Source: Paucisalibacillus globulus DSM 18846 (GTDB taxonomy: Bacteria; Bacillota; Bacilli; Bacillales; Amphibacillaceae). Taken from it: a DNA stretch of 64,000 nucleotides. The stretch is from positions 87,902-151,901 of the forward strand of contig NZ_KI519441.1 of assembly GCF_000482485.1 (NCBI RefSeq), given 5' to 3'. How positions within the stretch are numbered: the first letter of the stretch is position 1; every line of letters begins with the position of its first letter. Both the position numbers and the translations under genes were made by a program. The notes beneath the pieces were generated by a model. It was not told the origin of the DNA and did no database searches. It saw only the letters and a program-made list of their open reading frames with translations. Positions 53,081 through 62,662 of this stretch are shown here, piece by piece.

Positions 53081-53477
53081 TTGTATGACACCTTCTATCA
53101 AAATTTTTCTAAAGTATCTCATATTTAGCTTTGGGGTGCACGTTTGTAACTCTCGTTTTTGATAGTTTAGTAAGTATAAAAACTATTTTCATGTATAGAA
53201 AATACAAACAATTTAGTAAAGGCTGATTATAAGTTACTTTAACAAATATTAATTATTCTTCCAGTTTCTTACTACTAGTGAAAATTAGAAACGTGGAAAT
53301 ACTAATGACTACATCGCTTACATAAAAATGATTCACTATCTTGCTATTTTTTAGAACTATTTCACTTCTTAAAAAGCCCTTTACGTTAGTTATAATTTAT
53401 TTTAAAATGTTTAAGTCAACTACTTGAGAGTTTTCAGTTTATTTACGAAATTTAAACAACAGGAGGCTATTTCTTCA
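53081..53477. other. Intergenic stretch of nearly 400 bp
   Basis: AT-rich, without a supported gene. TTATAATTT near 53391 is a probable -10 for the peptide transporter, and AGTTTTCAGTTTATT near 53431 loosely resembles a CodY box (four mismatches), which I do not rely on. Nothing else recognised. Confidence 0.4.
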
Positions 53478-54974
53478 ATGAAATCATATGATAAGGAGTC
53501 CATTCTAAAAACGATTCCTCAAAAAGGTTTTTTTGGTCATCCAAAAGGACTCTCAACGCTATTTTTTACTGAGTTCTGGGAACGATTCTCATACTATGGA
53601 ATGCGAGCAATCTTACTATTCTATATGTACTATGAAGTCAAAGACGGTGGACTAGGCATTGACCAAACCACTGCGAACTCTATTATGGCAATATATGGTT
53701 CACTTGTATACATGTCTGGTATTATCGGTGGTTGGATTGCTGACCGAATACTAGGTACTGCTCGGACTGTATTCCATGGTGGAGTACTCATCATGGTCGG
53801 TCACCTTATTCTAGCTTTACCATTTGGTGCACCAGGTTTATTTATTTCTATGTTCTTTATCATTATTGGAACAGGATTGTTAAAACCAAACGTCGGTGGT
53901 ATGGTTGGGGATCTTTACAGCATGAAAGACCCTCGCCGTGATTCTGGTTTTAGTATTTATTATATGGGTATCAACATGGGTGCATTTATTGCTCCATATA
54001 TTGTTGGAACACTAGGTGAGGAAGTTAACTTCCATTTAGGATTTGGTGTTGCAGCAGTCGGTATGTTTGCTGGACTAGTTGTCTATGTTATTACTCGTAA
54101 GAAGTTTCTTGGATTAGCTGGTTCTGTTGTACCGAATCCATTAACGAAACCTGAAAAAGGTCGTATTACGAAGATTGTTCTTCTTGTACTTATTGTCTTA
54201 GGAATTGTTGGTTGGGCTGGAGTTTCTGGTGGATGGTTAACCGTTGAACGTGTTATCTTTTCTATTAGTATTCTAGGAATTATTATTCCAACTGTATACT
54301 TTATTTTTATGTATCGTAGTCCAAAAACAACGAAAGATGAAAAATCTCGTCTACTTGCATATATTCCGTTGTTTGTAGCAGCTATGGTTTTCTGGGCAAT
54401 CGCAGAACAACAATCAAGTATCCTTGCTACTTTTGCAAATGAGCGTACAGACTTAAACTTTATGGGAATAGAGCTTAAAGCATCATGGTTCCAATCTCTT
54501 AACCCATTATTCATTATCATGTTCGCACCATTATTTGCAGGATTGTGGACGAAACTCGGGGACAAGCAACCATCTGTTGCACAAAAGTTCTCATTTGGTT
54601 TAGTATTTGCAGGTTTAGCCTTTATTGTGATGATGCTACCAGCTTATCTAAACGGTGGTACAGGAACATTAGTAAGTCCACTATGGCTAGTACTTTGTTT
54701 CTTCCTAATCGTAATGGGTGAATTACTAATCTCACCAGTTGGATTATCCGCTTCAACGAAACTTGCACCTGCAGCCTTTGCAGCACAGATGATGAGTTTA
54801 TGGAATCTTTCCAACTCATCCGCACAAGCAATCAACGCACAGGTAGTACGTTTCTATACAGAAGAAACAGAAGTCATGTACTTCGGTGTCATTGGTGGTA
54901 TCGCCATTTTACTTGGAATTATCTTATTTATGTATTCTCCAAAGTTGAAAGAATTTATGAAAGGCTTAAATTAA
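53478..54974 (+). CDS. dtpT: Proton-dependent di-/tripeptide transporter (POT family)
   Basis: A 498-residue POT/PTR transporter taking up short peptides with protons. The first-helix motif ERFSYYGMRAILLFYMYYE (ExxERFxYYG), GTGLLKPNVGGMVGDLY and DSGFSIYYMGINMGAFIAPYIVG are diagnostic; EQQSSILATFANERTDLN and SPVGLSASTKLAPAAFAAQMMSLWNL complete the family signature. About 14 helices. ATG 53478 follows CAGGAGG; the frame opens 18 codons earlier without support. It ends in a strong terminator followed by a 51-bp repeat array. Confidence 0.96.
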   Translation: MKSYDKESILKTIPQKGFFGHPKGLSTLFFTEFWERFSYYGMRAILLFYMYYEVKDGGLGIDQTTANSIMAIYGSLVYMSGIIGGWIADRILGTARTVFHGGVLIMVGHLILALPFGAPGLFISMFFIIIGTGLLKPNVGGMVGDLYSMKDPRRDSGFSIYYMGINMGAFIAPYIVGTLGEEVNFHLGFGVAAVGMFAGLVVYVITRKKFLGLAGSVVPNPLTKPEKGRITKIVLLVLIVLGIVGWAGVSGGWLTVERVIFSISILGIIIPTVYFIFMYRSPKTTKDEKSRLLAYIPLFVAAMVFWAIAEQQSSILATFANERTDLNFMGIELKASWFQSLNPLFIIMFAPLFAGLWTKLGDKQPSVAQKFSFGLVFAGLAFIVMMLPAYLNGGTGTLVSPLWLVLCFFLIVMGELLISPVGLSASTKLAPAAFAAQMMSLWNLSNSSAQAINAQVVRFYTEETEVMYFGVIGGIAILLGIILFMYSPKLKEFMKGLN

Positions 54975-54983
54975 GCTTACCTG

Positions 54984-55032
54984 AAAAGCTGACTTCGAAT
55001 TGGGATTTCCTGATTCGAAGTCAGCTTTTTTG
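54984..55032 (+). terminator. Intrinsic terminator after dtpT
   Basis: AAAAGCTGACTTCGAAT and ATTCGAAGTCAGCTTTT form a 17-bp perfect stem around a 12-base loop, followed by further T residues. Confidence 0.93.
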
Positions 55033-55059
55033 CTTTTATCAGACAATGTTGCCGTAAAA

Positions 55060-55340
55060 GCTGTGAATCAGTCTAATAGAACGCGACTAAAAGACAAAGA
55101 TCCCGAAAAAGCTGAAAGTCTGTCCAATAGAACGTATCTAAAAGACAAAGTTTCAATAAAAGCTGAAAGTCAGTCTAATAGAACCGTTCTAAAAGACAAA
55201 GTTGCCGAAAAAGCTGAAAGTCAGTCTAATAGAACCGTTCTAAAAGACAAAGTTGCCGAAAAAGCTGAAAGTCAGTCTAATAGAACCAATCTAAAAGACA
55301 AAGTTCCAGTAAAAGCTGTGATTCTGTCTAACAAAAAGAA
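55060..55340. repeat. Five tandem 51-bp units plus partial copies
   Basis: Units begin at 55060, 55111, 55162, 55213 and 55264; a partial unit starts at 55315. Each contains GCTGAAAGTCAG, then a weak inverted repeat GTCTAATAGAAC/GTTCTAAAAGAC, then AAAGTTGCCGAAAAA. Units 3 and 4 are nearly identical. The period is a multiple of three and one frame stays open (AESQSNRTVLKDKVAEK), but its only ATG (55000) sits in the terminator stem with no ribosome site, so protein coding is unlikely. It lies just after the dtpT terminator. Confidence 0.88.
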
Positions 55341-55541
55341 AGAAATCTTCTAAGTCTGTAGAAAAACGAAAATTGGTAGTTTTTTCCTAGTGAATTAGTA
55401 ATGAAAAAATAAAAACCTAGAGAGTGATTTAGTGCTAAATATTCAATTTTTGGAAAAATATGATATCCGATATAGCACTTTTCAAAATCTTAGGTATAAT
55501 GGACGCAAGGTAATAAATTAATCATTTGGAGGTATGTCAAT

Positions 55542-55832
55542 ATGAGTAACATTCGCTTGAATCCTGATGAACTTGAAGGCTATGCAGCCAACTATTCTCG
55601 GAAAGCTGAAGACATCAACGGTACGATTGTAGAATTGACGCAACTAACAACTAACTTAGGAGACCTTTGGGAAGGGGAAGCGTTTCAGGCTTTCTTTGAT
55701 CAATTTGAGGAACTAAAGCCATCATTCCTAAGTATGGTAGAATTGCTTCAAAAAATTGACCAACAATTAGTATCTACTGCAGGTGCATTAAGAGACGCAG
55801 ATACTAATGTCGCAGGCCAAATCCGAGCATAA
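55542..55832 (+). CDS. yukE: WXG100-family T7SS substrate (YukE/EsxA-like)
   Basis: A 96-residue helical hairpin protein with the WxG turn LWEGEAFQAF at about 43-45 and flanking amphipathic helices; this is the size and pattern of YukE/EsxA, secreted by the type VII system as a dimer. The -10 TATAAT at 55495 lies 42 bp upstream, with GGAGG before the ATG. A strong terminator directly after it suggests that yukE is made in excess over the downstream secretion genes. Confidence 0.95.
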   Translation: MSNIRLNPDELEGYAANYSRKAEDINGTIVELTQLTTNLGDLWEGEAFQAFFDQFEELKPSFLSMVELLQKIDQQLVSTAGALRDADTNVAGQIRA

Positions 55833-55850
55833 GGAATAGCTTACGGCGTA

Positions 55851-55892
55851 AAAAGGATAGTGCCTCGGATAACGAAGGCACTATCCTTTTTT
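55851..55892 (+). terminator. Terminator between yukE and yukD
   Basis: AAAAGGATAGTGCCT and AGGCACTATCCTTTT form a perfect 15-bp stem around 10 bases and run into T residues. Partial read-through would be needed to express the rest of the T7SS operon from the yukE promoter. Confidence 0.9.
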
Positions 55893-55894
55893 AG

Positions 55895-55980
55895 TTGGTA
55901 GGAAAGTATAAAAATTTTCCACATGTATAAAAAAACTAACGCATTCGCTTTGTACAAGAGCGAATGCGGGTTTTTCTAAT
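55895..55980. repeat. Double-hairpin repeat, copy B
   Basis: GTAGGAAAGTATAAAAATTTTCC, then ACATGTATAAAAAAACTAAC, then a hairpin with arms GCATTCGCT and AGCGAATGC. Homologous to copies at 49109-49180 and 62165-62250. It lies between yukE and yukD. Confidence 0.8.
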
Positions 55981-56011
55981 TTCTAAAATTTTTTTCATAG
56001 GGATGAAGTTA

Positions 56012-56251
56012 ATGTATATACAAATAACGGTTGGAATGAAAAACTATGGCCAAACACCGATTGAACTTAGGTTATCAGACCAACATTCTATAAAAAAATT
56101 AATAAGTATTGCTTGGCAAACAACAAATATTCCAGTAAAACCTCGGGAAGGATTTTGGATAAAAGTTGTCAATAAAGACCGGGTTTACAATGGATCAAAA
56201 ACGTTAGAAGAATGTGGGATTTTAACTGGTGATAAAGTTGAAATCCTATAA
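56012..56251 (+). CDS. yukD: Ubiquitin-like T7SS protein YukD
   Basis: A 79-residue protein with a ubiquitin-like fold: strand MYIQITVGMKNYGQTPIELRL, a helix ISIAWQTTNIP, and an end with KTLEECGILTGDKVEIL. The length equals that of B. subtilis YukD. ATG 56012 with AGGGATG upstream is preferred over ATG 56003. It is part of the yuk/ess order E-D-C-BA. In relatives it interacts with the EssB/EssC apparatus. Confidence 0.9.
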   Translation: MYIQITVGMKNYGQTPIELRLSDQHSIKKLISIAWQTTNIPVKPREGFWIKVVNKDRVYNGSKTLEECGILTGDKVEIL

Positions 56252-56324
56252 TTTTGTAATATAAATGATTCTTTAGTAATGGAACGAGAGGCATATAGAA
56301 CGTGGGGGAAGGATGTGGTAACTT

Positions 56325-57563
56325 TTGTCGAAACCAAGAGATGATAACTATTTAGAAAAGCTAACTGGAGCCAGGATGGTTCGTGATGATGAAAAAGTGG
56401 AGATTATTTTTTATCGGGCAAGGATTAGATTAAGAGATAAGCTAGAAATAAATCTATTAAAATCGATTCATCCTGATTTTACAAGAGACTTTACGATCAA
56501 TGATGACCAATTAATTATTCGTATTCATCCACCGAATTATTATCATGACTTTCATATCATCCATCAAACAAATAAGGAATCCAGATATAGATTCGCTTAT
56601 AACATTATTCAAGCCATACAAAATCAAACGATGAATCGGATTAAGCTCGTGGTTTGTCCGGAAAATATTATGTTCGACCAAGGTCACACCCCACATTTTT
56701 TACATTACGGGGTTCAAGAAAGTATACCACCTTACGAAAATGACTTGGAACGAACTTGGCAAGAGACCAAAGCAACAGTTGCAGCTTGTGTGGATGAAAC
56801 ATATAATTTTTCATCTTATTTATTACATTATGAAACGATTCCCCTATCACCTGTAACAAAGAAAATTATGGAAGCAGAGAACATAGAGCAATTGTTGCAG
56901 ATAATGGAAGAAAATTTGAAACAGCTTGCAGAATATGAAAAAACAGTTGTACATATTCCTAAAAAGAGATGGACATTATCTCAATACATGATCTTATTTC
57001 TTGCATTGGCATTGATTCCTAGTGTCGTATACAGTATATCTGCTATCTTTTTTAAGATTCCACAGTCCGAGGCTTATGTAGAGGCAAATCGCTTCTTTTT
57101 ACAAGATGAATACAGTTCAGTCATTTCTACATTGGAAAACTATGATGATCATGAAGACATGCCTTATGTTGTCCAGTATCAATTAGCTCACTCCTATCTT
57201 ACATTGGAAAACTTGGATGAATTACAACGGGAAAATGTAATGAATACCATTACCTTACAGTCCAATCAGAATTATTTTAAATATTGGATTGATATTGGAA
57301 GAGAAAATTATGAAGAGGCAATTGATGTAGCTAGAATACTAGAATCAAGAGATTTGATTATGTATGGATTATTAAAAGAGCGTGAAGCAGTAAAAACTGA
57401 TTCATCTTTAACTGGTGGAGAACGTGAAGAAAAAGTAAAGGCCATTAATAATGAACTTGCTGAATACCAAACGGAAATCGACGAAGAGAAGAAAGAAATG
57501 GAAGAACAAGAAGCGATGAAAGAAGATGAATCTGTTCCAGAAGATTCGGCAGATGAAGGGTAA
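56325..57563 (+). CDS. essB: T7SS membrane pseudokinase EssB/YukC
   Basis: A 412-residue single-pass membrane protein of the secretion apparatus. The cytoplasmic N-terminal domain (about 1-210) is a kinase-like fold without catalytic motifs (VVCPENIMFD, HFLHYGVQESIPP); one membrane helix follows (about 222-244: YMILFLALALIPSVVYSISAIFF); the outer part is helical, with a long Glu/Lys coiled end. TTG start at 56325. It is followed 42 bp later by the EssC gene. In B. subtilis and Staphylococcus it is essential for YukE secretion. Confidence 0.93.
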   Translation: MSKPRDDNYLEKLTGARMVRDDEKVEIIFYRARIRLRDKLEINLLKSIHPDFTRDFTINDDQLIIRIHPPNYYHDFHIIHQTNKESRYRFAYNIIQAIQNQTMNRIKLVVCPENIMFDQGHTPHFLHYGVQESIPPYENDLERTWQETKATVAACVDETYNFSSYLLHYETIPLSPVTKKIMEAENIEQLLQIMEENLKQLAEYEKTVVHIPKKRWTLSQYMILFLALALIPSVVYSISAIFFKIPQSEAYVEANRFFLQDEYSSVISTLENYDDHEDMPYVVQYQLAHSYLTLENLDELQRENVMNTITLQSNQNYFKYWIDIGRENYEEAIDVARILESRDLIMYGLLKEREAVKTDSSLTGGEREEKVKAINNELAEYQTEIDEEKKEMEEQEAMKEDESVPEDSADEG

Positions 57564-57605
57564 GGGGAAGAATGATTGCTTAATCCATTAGTAGGAGGTG
57601 GAAAA

Positions 57606-60600
57606 ATGGGATATTTGTGGATTTTTTATGATCAAACCTATCAATGTCAACAATTAAGTGATGTAGAGCGTGAAGAAATAAGTATCGGTAATAAACGCAA
57701 AAATAATATTACTATTCAATCGATTGAAATGAAGCAGGATATTACGATCAAGAAGTATCAAACACCTGCCGACGGATTAGAAATTTTTCTAGGAGAGGAT
57801 TCAATCGGTTATTTGAATGATAAAGTGGTAAAGTCACTTTCGATAGATCAACATGTGGTACGCATTCTATATCGAAAAGGTACCCAACACGAGAAAGTGT
57901 ACTATATAGGAAACCAATCTGAAGTACACTTCCCAGTTGAACAACTTGATGAGAAGATGTTGGCATTTTCTTTAGTTAAAGTAGAGGGGAAATGGAGCAT
58001 TGCACCCATAATAGAAAATGTCTATGTAAATGGAGAAGTAGTACACCAAGTTAGTGAACTATCAAGTGGAGATGTTATTTTTCATCCATATGCGATTAGT
58101 ACATTAACGGAAGAAGATACCATTACTGTTTTAGCTGATCAGAGGTATCTATTACCTTTACCAGAGCTAAAAATGCCTACAACGGTCATGAAAGAAAAAT
58201 ATCCAAATTATCGTCGGACACCTCGGATGATGTATGACCTTCCAGATGAAAAAATAGAATTCTCTTTCCCACGAGAAGAAAGTGATCATTCAGGTCGAGG
58301 TCTCTGGATGATCGTCTTGCCACCATTAGTTATGTTAATTGTAATGGGGGTAGTAGCTCTCGTGAGACCAAGAGGTATATTTATCTTAATATCCATTGCG
58401 ATGTTCACCACGACCATCATAACATCGACTGTTCAATATTTTAGAGAAAGAAAGAAGCAGCGAGAAAAAGAAGAAAAAAGACAGCGCCTTTACAAGCGTT
58501 ATATGGAGACAAAACGAGAAGAACTACAGGAATTGGCTCAAAAACAACAAGATGTATTGTATTATCATTATCCATCATTTGAACGAATGAAATATTTGAC
58601 ACAAAGTATTAGTGATCGTATTTGGGAACGTACTAGAATTAGTAATGATTTTCTTCAATTTAGAATTGGTCGAGCGACAATACCTTCAAGTTATGATGTA
58701 TCAGTGAGTAGTGTGGATATGTCCAATCAGGAAATCGATGAACTCTTAGAAAAGTCCCAAGAATTGGTGGAACATTATAAGAATGTAAGAAATGTTCCAT
58801 TAGTCATTGACCTCTATAAAGGTATCATGGGAATGGTAGGTAAGCATCAGGTGGTTAAAAAGGAAATTCATCAACTTGTTGGTCAGTTAAGCTTTTTTCA
58901 AAGTTATCATGACATTCGCTTTGTCGCCATATTCCATGAGGAAGAGTATAAAAGCTGGGAATGGATGAAATGGTTACCCCACTTTCAACTACCACATGTT
59001 TATGCAAAGGGACTAATATATAACGAAAAAACACGGGATCAGCTTCTAACAACTATATATGAAATATTAAAGGAACGTGATCTAACGGAGGATAAGGAAA
59101 AGAAGCTTTTTACTCCACACTTTATTTTTATTGTAACGAATCGACAGTTGATTTCTGAGCATCTGATTTTAGAATATTTGGAAGGGATCCATACGAACAT
59201 TGGAATCTCTGCTATTTTTGCTGAGGATACAAAGGAGAGCCTATCAGAAAATATTAATACACTAGTCCGATATATTGATGAAGAAAATGGCGAAATATTA
59301 ATTCAAGATGGAAAGGCAGTCCATTTATCCTTTACGCTCGACCAACATTCGGTTGAAAATAATGAGCGTTTTGCAAGAATGTTAAGGTCTTTGAACCATC
59401 AATTAGGAATGAGTAACTCTATTCCGGATAAAGTAACCTTTTTGGAGCTTCTTCAAGCTAATCAGGTGTCGGATTTAACGATAGAACAGAAATGGTTAGA
59501 GAATCATTCTGCAAAATCACTAGCAGTGCCGATTGGGTTAAAAGGGAAGGATGATCCAGTATACCTTAATTTACATGAAAAAGCCCATGGTCCACATGGG
59601 TTATTAGCAGGGACGACAGGATCAGGTAAAAGTGAATTTTTACAAACATATATTTTATCGCTAGCAGTTCACTTCCATCCACATGAGGTTGCATTTCTGT
59701 TAATCGATTATAAAGGCGGTGGCATGGCACAGCCGTTTAAAAATATGCCCCATCTGTTGGGAACAATTACGAATATTGAGGGGAGTAAGAACTTTAGTAA
59801 ACGTGCCCTCGCCTCTATTAAAAGTGAATTGAAGCGAAGACAGCGTCTATTTGATAAATCCGAGGTTAATCACATTAATGATTACTCATCCCTGTATAAA
59901 GAAGGAAAAGTAAAACAACCAATGCCACATCTTTTTCTTATTTCTGATGAGTTTGCGGAATTGAAGAGTGAAGAACCGGAGTTTATTCGTGAATTAGTCA
60001 GTGCAGCACGTATTGGGAGAAGTCTGGGAGTTCATTTAATATTAGCTACTCAAAAACCTGGTGGAATCATCGATGACCAGATTTGGAGTAACTCGCGTTT
60101 TAAGGTGGCACTAAAAGTACAAGATGAAAATGATAGTAGGGAAATTCTTAAAAATTCGGATGCAGCGAACATTACCATTACAGGTCGGGGATATCTCCAA
60201 GTAGGAAATAACGAGGTATACGAACTATTCCAATCCGCCTGGAGTGGTGCTCCATATGCAAAAGAAGCGTTCGAAACAGAAGATGAAATTGCTTTGGTTA
60301 CTGATCTCGGATTAATTCCACTTTCAGAAGTAACGGAAGATGTTGGTGGTAACAAAGATAATCGGATAGAAATTGATGTTGTTGTGAATGAAATTATCCA
60401 TGTACAAGAACGTCTACATATACCAAAAGTGGCAAGTCCTTGGCTTCCACCACTTTCCGAAAGACTACCAATACCAACGAATGAGCAACTAGACCGACAT
60501 CAAATTATCATAGGATTAATGGATGAGCCTGAATTGCAAAGACAAAGCAATCATGTCTATCTGGCAATGGATGATGGAAATATCGGTATATATGGTTCTT

Positions 60601-62093
60601 CTGGATATGGAAAGTCAATGACATTATTATCATTCCTATTACAATTTTCTAGAAAAAACAACCCGGAGCAATTCCATATGTATGTCTTTGATTTTGGAAA
60701 TGGAGCATTATTACCATTAAAGCAACTGCCACATATGGCGGATTACTTCCGGGCTGATGAACAACGAAAAATGGAAAAGTTTTTTTCAATTATACAAGAA
60801 GAAATGGAGAAACGGAAAAAGCTGTTCCAAGAACAAGAAGTTAGCAATATTAAAATGTACAATACATTAGCTTCAGTTGAACTGCCTCTCATTTTTATTA
60901 CGATTGATAATTATGACATTGTAAAAGACGAATTGTTCGAACTTGAAAACAAGTTTATTCAAATTGCTCGCGATGGGCAGTCATTAGGGATTTATATGGT
61001 GATTGCAACAACTAGACCAAATGCAATGAAACAGGCCATGATGAGCAACTTGAAAACAAAAGTCGTCCATTATTTAATGGACGAATCAGAGAAATTTAAT
61101 TTAGTCGGACGGACAGTTTACGAGACAGAAGCAATTCCAGGAAGAGCGTATATTAAAAAGGATGAATCTACGCTTGCACAAATCTATCTCCCTGCAATGG
61201 GTAAAAATGATGTGGAATTGCTAGAAAATATGAAACTTGATATTCAAACAATTAAAGGGATGTACAATAAATTTAACCGGCCGAAAGCAATACCAATGCT
61301 ACCAGAAAAACTTGGATTTATTGTTCTAAATAAAAACTACAATCTTCGCCAATCTGAGGACCTTGTTGCTATTGGTCTTAACGAGGATACGGTTGAACCT
61401 GTCTATGTGGATTGGAAGAAAAATAAGCATTGTATTGTGATGGCTGATGGTCAAAAAGGTAAATCCAATGTCTTGAAGATTATCTTACATTCCATAGTAG
61501 AAGTGGAACATGCTAAGGTTATCGTAAGTGATTCGATGAGCCGTTCTTTATCGGATTATGCAGATGATGAGAAAGTAACTTACTTAGAATCCAAAGAGCA
61601 TATCAAATTATGGGTTGAGGAAGCGGAAGAAGAATTTAGAAAGAGAGATGCTTTATACCGTGAAGCATTAAATGAACGACGAGCATCATCGCTATCTTTT
61701 CCACCATATATGCTTGTAGTGGATGGAATGGGACAATTCCAACAAAATATCGATGCAGTCATCCAGGGGAAATTGGCTAATATAATCAAAAGTTATAGCC
61801 ATCTTGGCTTCCATTTCGTAGTCAGTGGAAACGTGAATGAAGTTACCAAGGGATTTGACGCTCTAACAACCGAAGTGAAGCAAATTAAACAAGTTATCCT
61901 ACTCATGAAAAAGTCGGAGCAGAATCTAATAAACTTACCATATACAAGAAAAGAAACAGAAATGAAGGTCGGCTTTGGATACCTAGTCGAAAATGGAGAT
62001 GCCGTTAAAATCCAGATAGCCCGATTTGATATGGAGAGGGTAAAAACTGAGTCAAAGAAAACTTTAGAAACAATTTCGATTGGTGAGAAATGA
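57606..62093 (+). CDS. essC: T7SS FtsK/SpoIIIE-type ATPase EssC (YukBA)
   Basis: The motor and channel ATPase, about 1495 residues. Two FHA-like domains occupy the N-terminal 200 residues, then two adjacent membrane helices (about 240-285: MIVLPPLVMLIVMGVVALV, IFILISIAMFTTTIITS). Three P-loop ATPase domains follow: GTTGSGKSE (about 668) with DYKGGGMA and LFLISDEFAEL, GSSGYGKSM (about 997), and a third, weaker ADGQKGKSN (about 1281). ATG 57606 has TAGGAGGTGG upstream; the frame opens 10 codons earlier. It is the single fused form, as in Firmicutes. Confidence 0.97.
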   Translation: MGYLWIFYDQTYQCQQLSDVEREEISIGNKRKNNITIQSIEMKQDITIKKYQTPADGLEIFLGEDSIGYLNDKVVKSLSIDQHVVRILYRKGTQHEKVYYIGNQSEVHFPVEQLDEKMLAFSLVKVEGKWSIAPIIENVYVNGEVVHQVSELSSGDVIFHPYAISTLTEEDTITVLADQRYLLPLPELKMPTTVMKEKYPNYRRTPRMMYDLPDEKIEFSFPREESDHSGRGLWMIVLPPLVMLIVMGVVALVRPRGIFILISIAMFTTTIITSTVQYFRERKKQREKEEKRQRLYKRYMETKREELQELAQKQQDVLYYHYPSFERMKYLTQSISDRIWERTRISNDFLQFRIGRATIPSSYDVSVSSVDMSNQEIDELLEKSQELVEHYKNVRNVPLVIDLYKGIMGMVGKHQVVKKEIHQLVGQLSFFQSYHDIRFVAIFHEEEYKSWEWMKWLPHFQLPHVYAKGLIYNEKTRDQLLTTIYEILKERDLTEDKEKKLFTPHFIFIVTNRQLISEHLILEYLEGIHTNIGISAIFAEDTKESLSENINTLVRYIDEENGEILIQDGKAVHLSFTLDQHSVENNERFARMLRSLNHQLGMSNSIPDKVTFLELLQANQVSDLTIEQKWLENHSAKSLAVPIGLKGKDDPVYLNLHEKAHGPHGLLAGTTGSGKSEFLQTYILSLAVHFHPHEVAFLLIDYKGGGMAQPFKNMPHLLGTITNIEGSKNFSKRALASIKSELKRRQRLFDKSEVNHINDYSSLYKEGKVKQPMPHLFLISDEFAELKSEEPEFIRELVSAARIGRSLGVHLILATQKPGGIIDDQIWSNSRFKVALKVQDENDSREILKNSDAANITITGRGYLQVGNNEVYELFQSAWSGAPYAKEAFETEDEIALVTDLGLIPLSEVTEDVGGNKDNRIEIDVVVNEIIHVQERLHIPKVASPWLPPLSERLPIPTNEQLDRHQIIIGLMDEPELQRQSNHVYLAMDDGNIGIYGSSGYGKSMTLLSFLLQFSRKNNPEQFHMYVFDFGNGALLPLKQLPHMADYFRADEQRKMEKFFSIIQEEMEKRKKLFQEQEVSNIKMYNTLASVELPLIFITIDNYDIVKDELFELENKFIQIARDGQSLGIYMVIATTRPNAMKQAMMSNLKTKVVHYLMDESEKFNLVGRTVYETEAIPGRAYIKKDESTLAQIYLPAMGKNDVELLENMKLDIQTIKGMYNKFNRPKAIPMLPEKLGFIVLNKNYNLRQSEDLVAIGLNEDTVEPVYVDWKKNKHCIVMADGQKGKSNVLKIILHSIVEVEHAKVIVSDSMSRSLSDYADDEKVTYLESKEHIKLWVEEAEEEFRKRDALYREALNERRASSLSFPPYMLVVDGMGQFQQNIDAVIQGKLANIIKSYSHLGFHFVVSGNVNEVTKGFDALTTEVKQIKQVILLMKKSEQNLINLPYTRKETEMKVGFGYLVENGDAVKIQIARFDMERVKTESKKTLETISIGEK

Positions 62094-62164
62094 CATAGTC
62101 TCGTAAATCTGAATAGTAGAGTCTTCACAAACTAGTTTGAGGCATGCTTGTTTGAAGCATGGTA

Positions 62165-62250
62165 GATAGGAAAGTATAAAAACTTTCCGCCGACATAAGA
62201 AAAACTACCACATTCGTTAGGGGACGAACGATTATGAGATTTTCTAACGA
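62165..62250. repeat. Double-hairpin repeat, copy C
   Basis: GATAGGAAAGTATAAAAACTTTCC, then GCCGACATAAGAAAAACTACC, then arms TTCGT and ACGAA around TAGGGG. Homologous to copies at 49109-49180 and 55895-55980. It lies between essC and essA. Confidence 0.8.
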
Positions 62251-62293
62251 ATACGGATAAAGAAAGAGGCTTAAGGGCTTAAGGTGGTACAAG

Positions 62294-62656
62294 ATGAAAA
62301 AGTTTCTACTTAGTTTTGTATTAATGGTTATTTGGTTTTGGCCAATCGTGTCCCATGCAGAAGATGAGACAGTTCCTAAAGAGCAAAAGCAGCTGACATT
62401 TGAGGAAGTAGAAGCACCAAACAGTGAACAAATAGAAAAACAGTTATTTCAGACGGCTATTCGGGAAAGTAACACCATTCAAGCAAAGACAGCACAAATT
62501 GGCCTGTTTTCCAATCCAGATACTACAGTAAAAATGGAAGCAGAGACACAAACAGAAGAGGCGGCTTCTTCCATTATGGTACTAATGATTATTTCGGTGA
62601 TAATAATCATCATGTTTATTTTCATACTTCCAAAGATAAAACAAAAATCCGTCTAG
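62294..62656 (+). CDS. essA: T7SS protein EssA-like (YueC type)
   Basis: A 120-residue protein with an N-terminal signal peptide (FLLSFVLMVIWFWPIVSHA), a short Glu/Gln-rich outer segment including ELFQTAIRESN-like and IGLFSN pieces, and a C-terminal membrane helix (about 93-113: IMVLMIISVIIIIMFIFIL). This matches the YueC/EssA plan; relatives are about 145-150 residues. AAGGTGGTACAAG precedes the ATG. It lies 200 bp after essC with a repeat in the gap. The large EsaA/YueB gene usually found between EssC and EssA is missing here. Confidence 0.75.
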   Translation: MKKFLLSFVLMVIWFWPIVSHAEDETVPKEQKQLTFEEVEAPNSEQIEKQLFQTAIRESNTIQAKTAQIGLFSNPDTTVKMEAETQTEEAASSIMVLMIISVIIIIMFIFILPKIKQKSV

Positions 62657-62662
62657 ACATAA

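Noticed and set aside
53430..53446. CodY box upstream of dtpT
   Set aside because: Four mismatches to the consensus in AT-rich DNA; not distinguishable from chance.
55000..55353. 117-codon frame through the 51-bp repeats as a repeat protein gene
   Set aside because: Its only ATG is inside a strong terminator stem, there is no ribosome site, and the frame is explained by a repeat period divisible by three.
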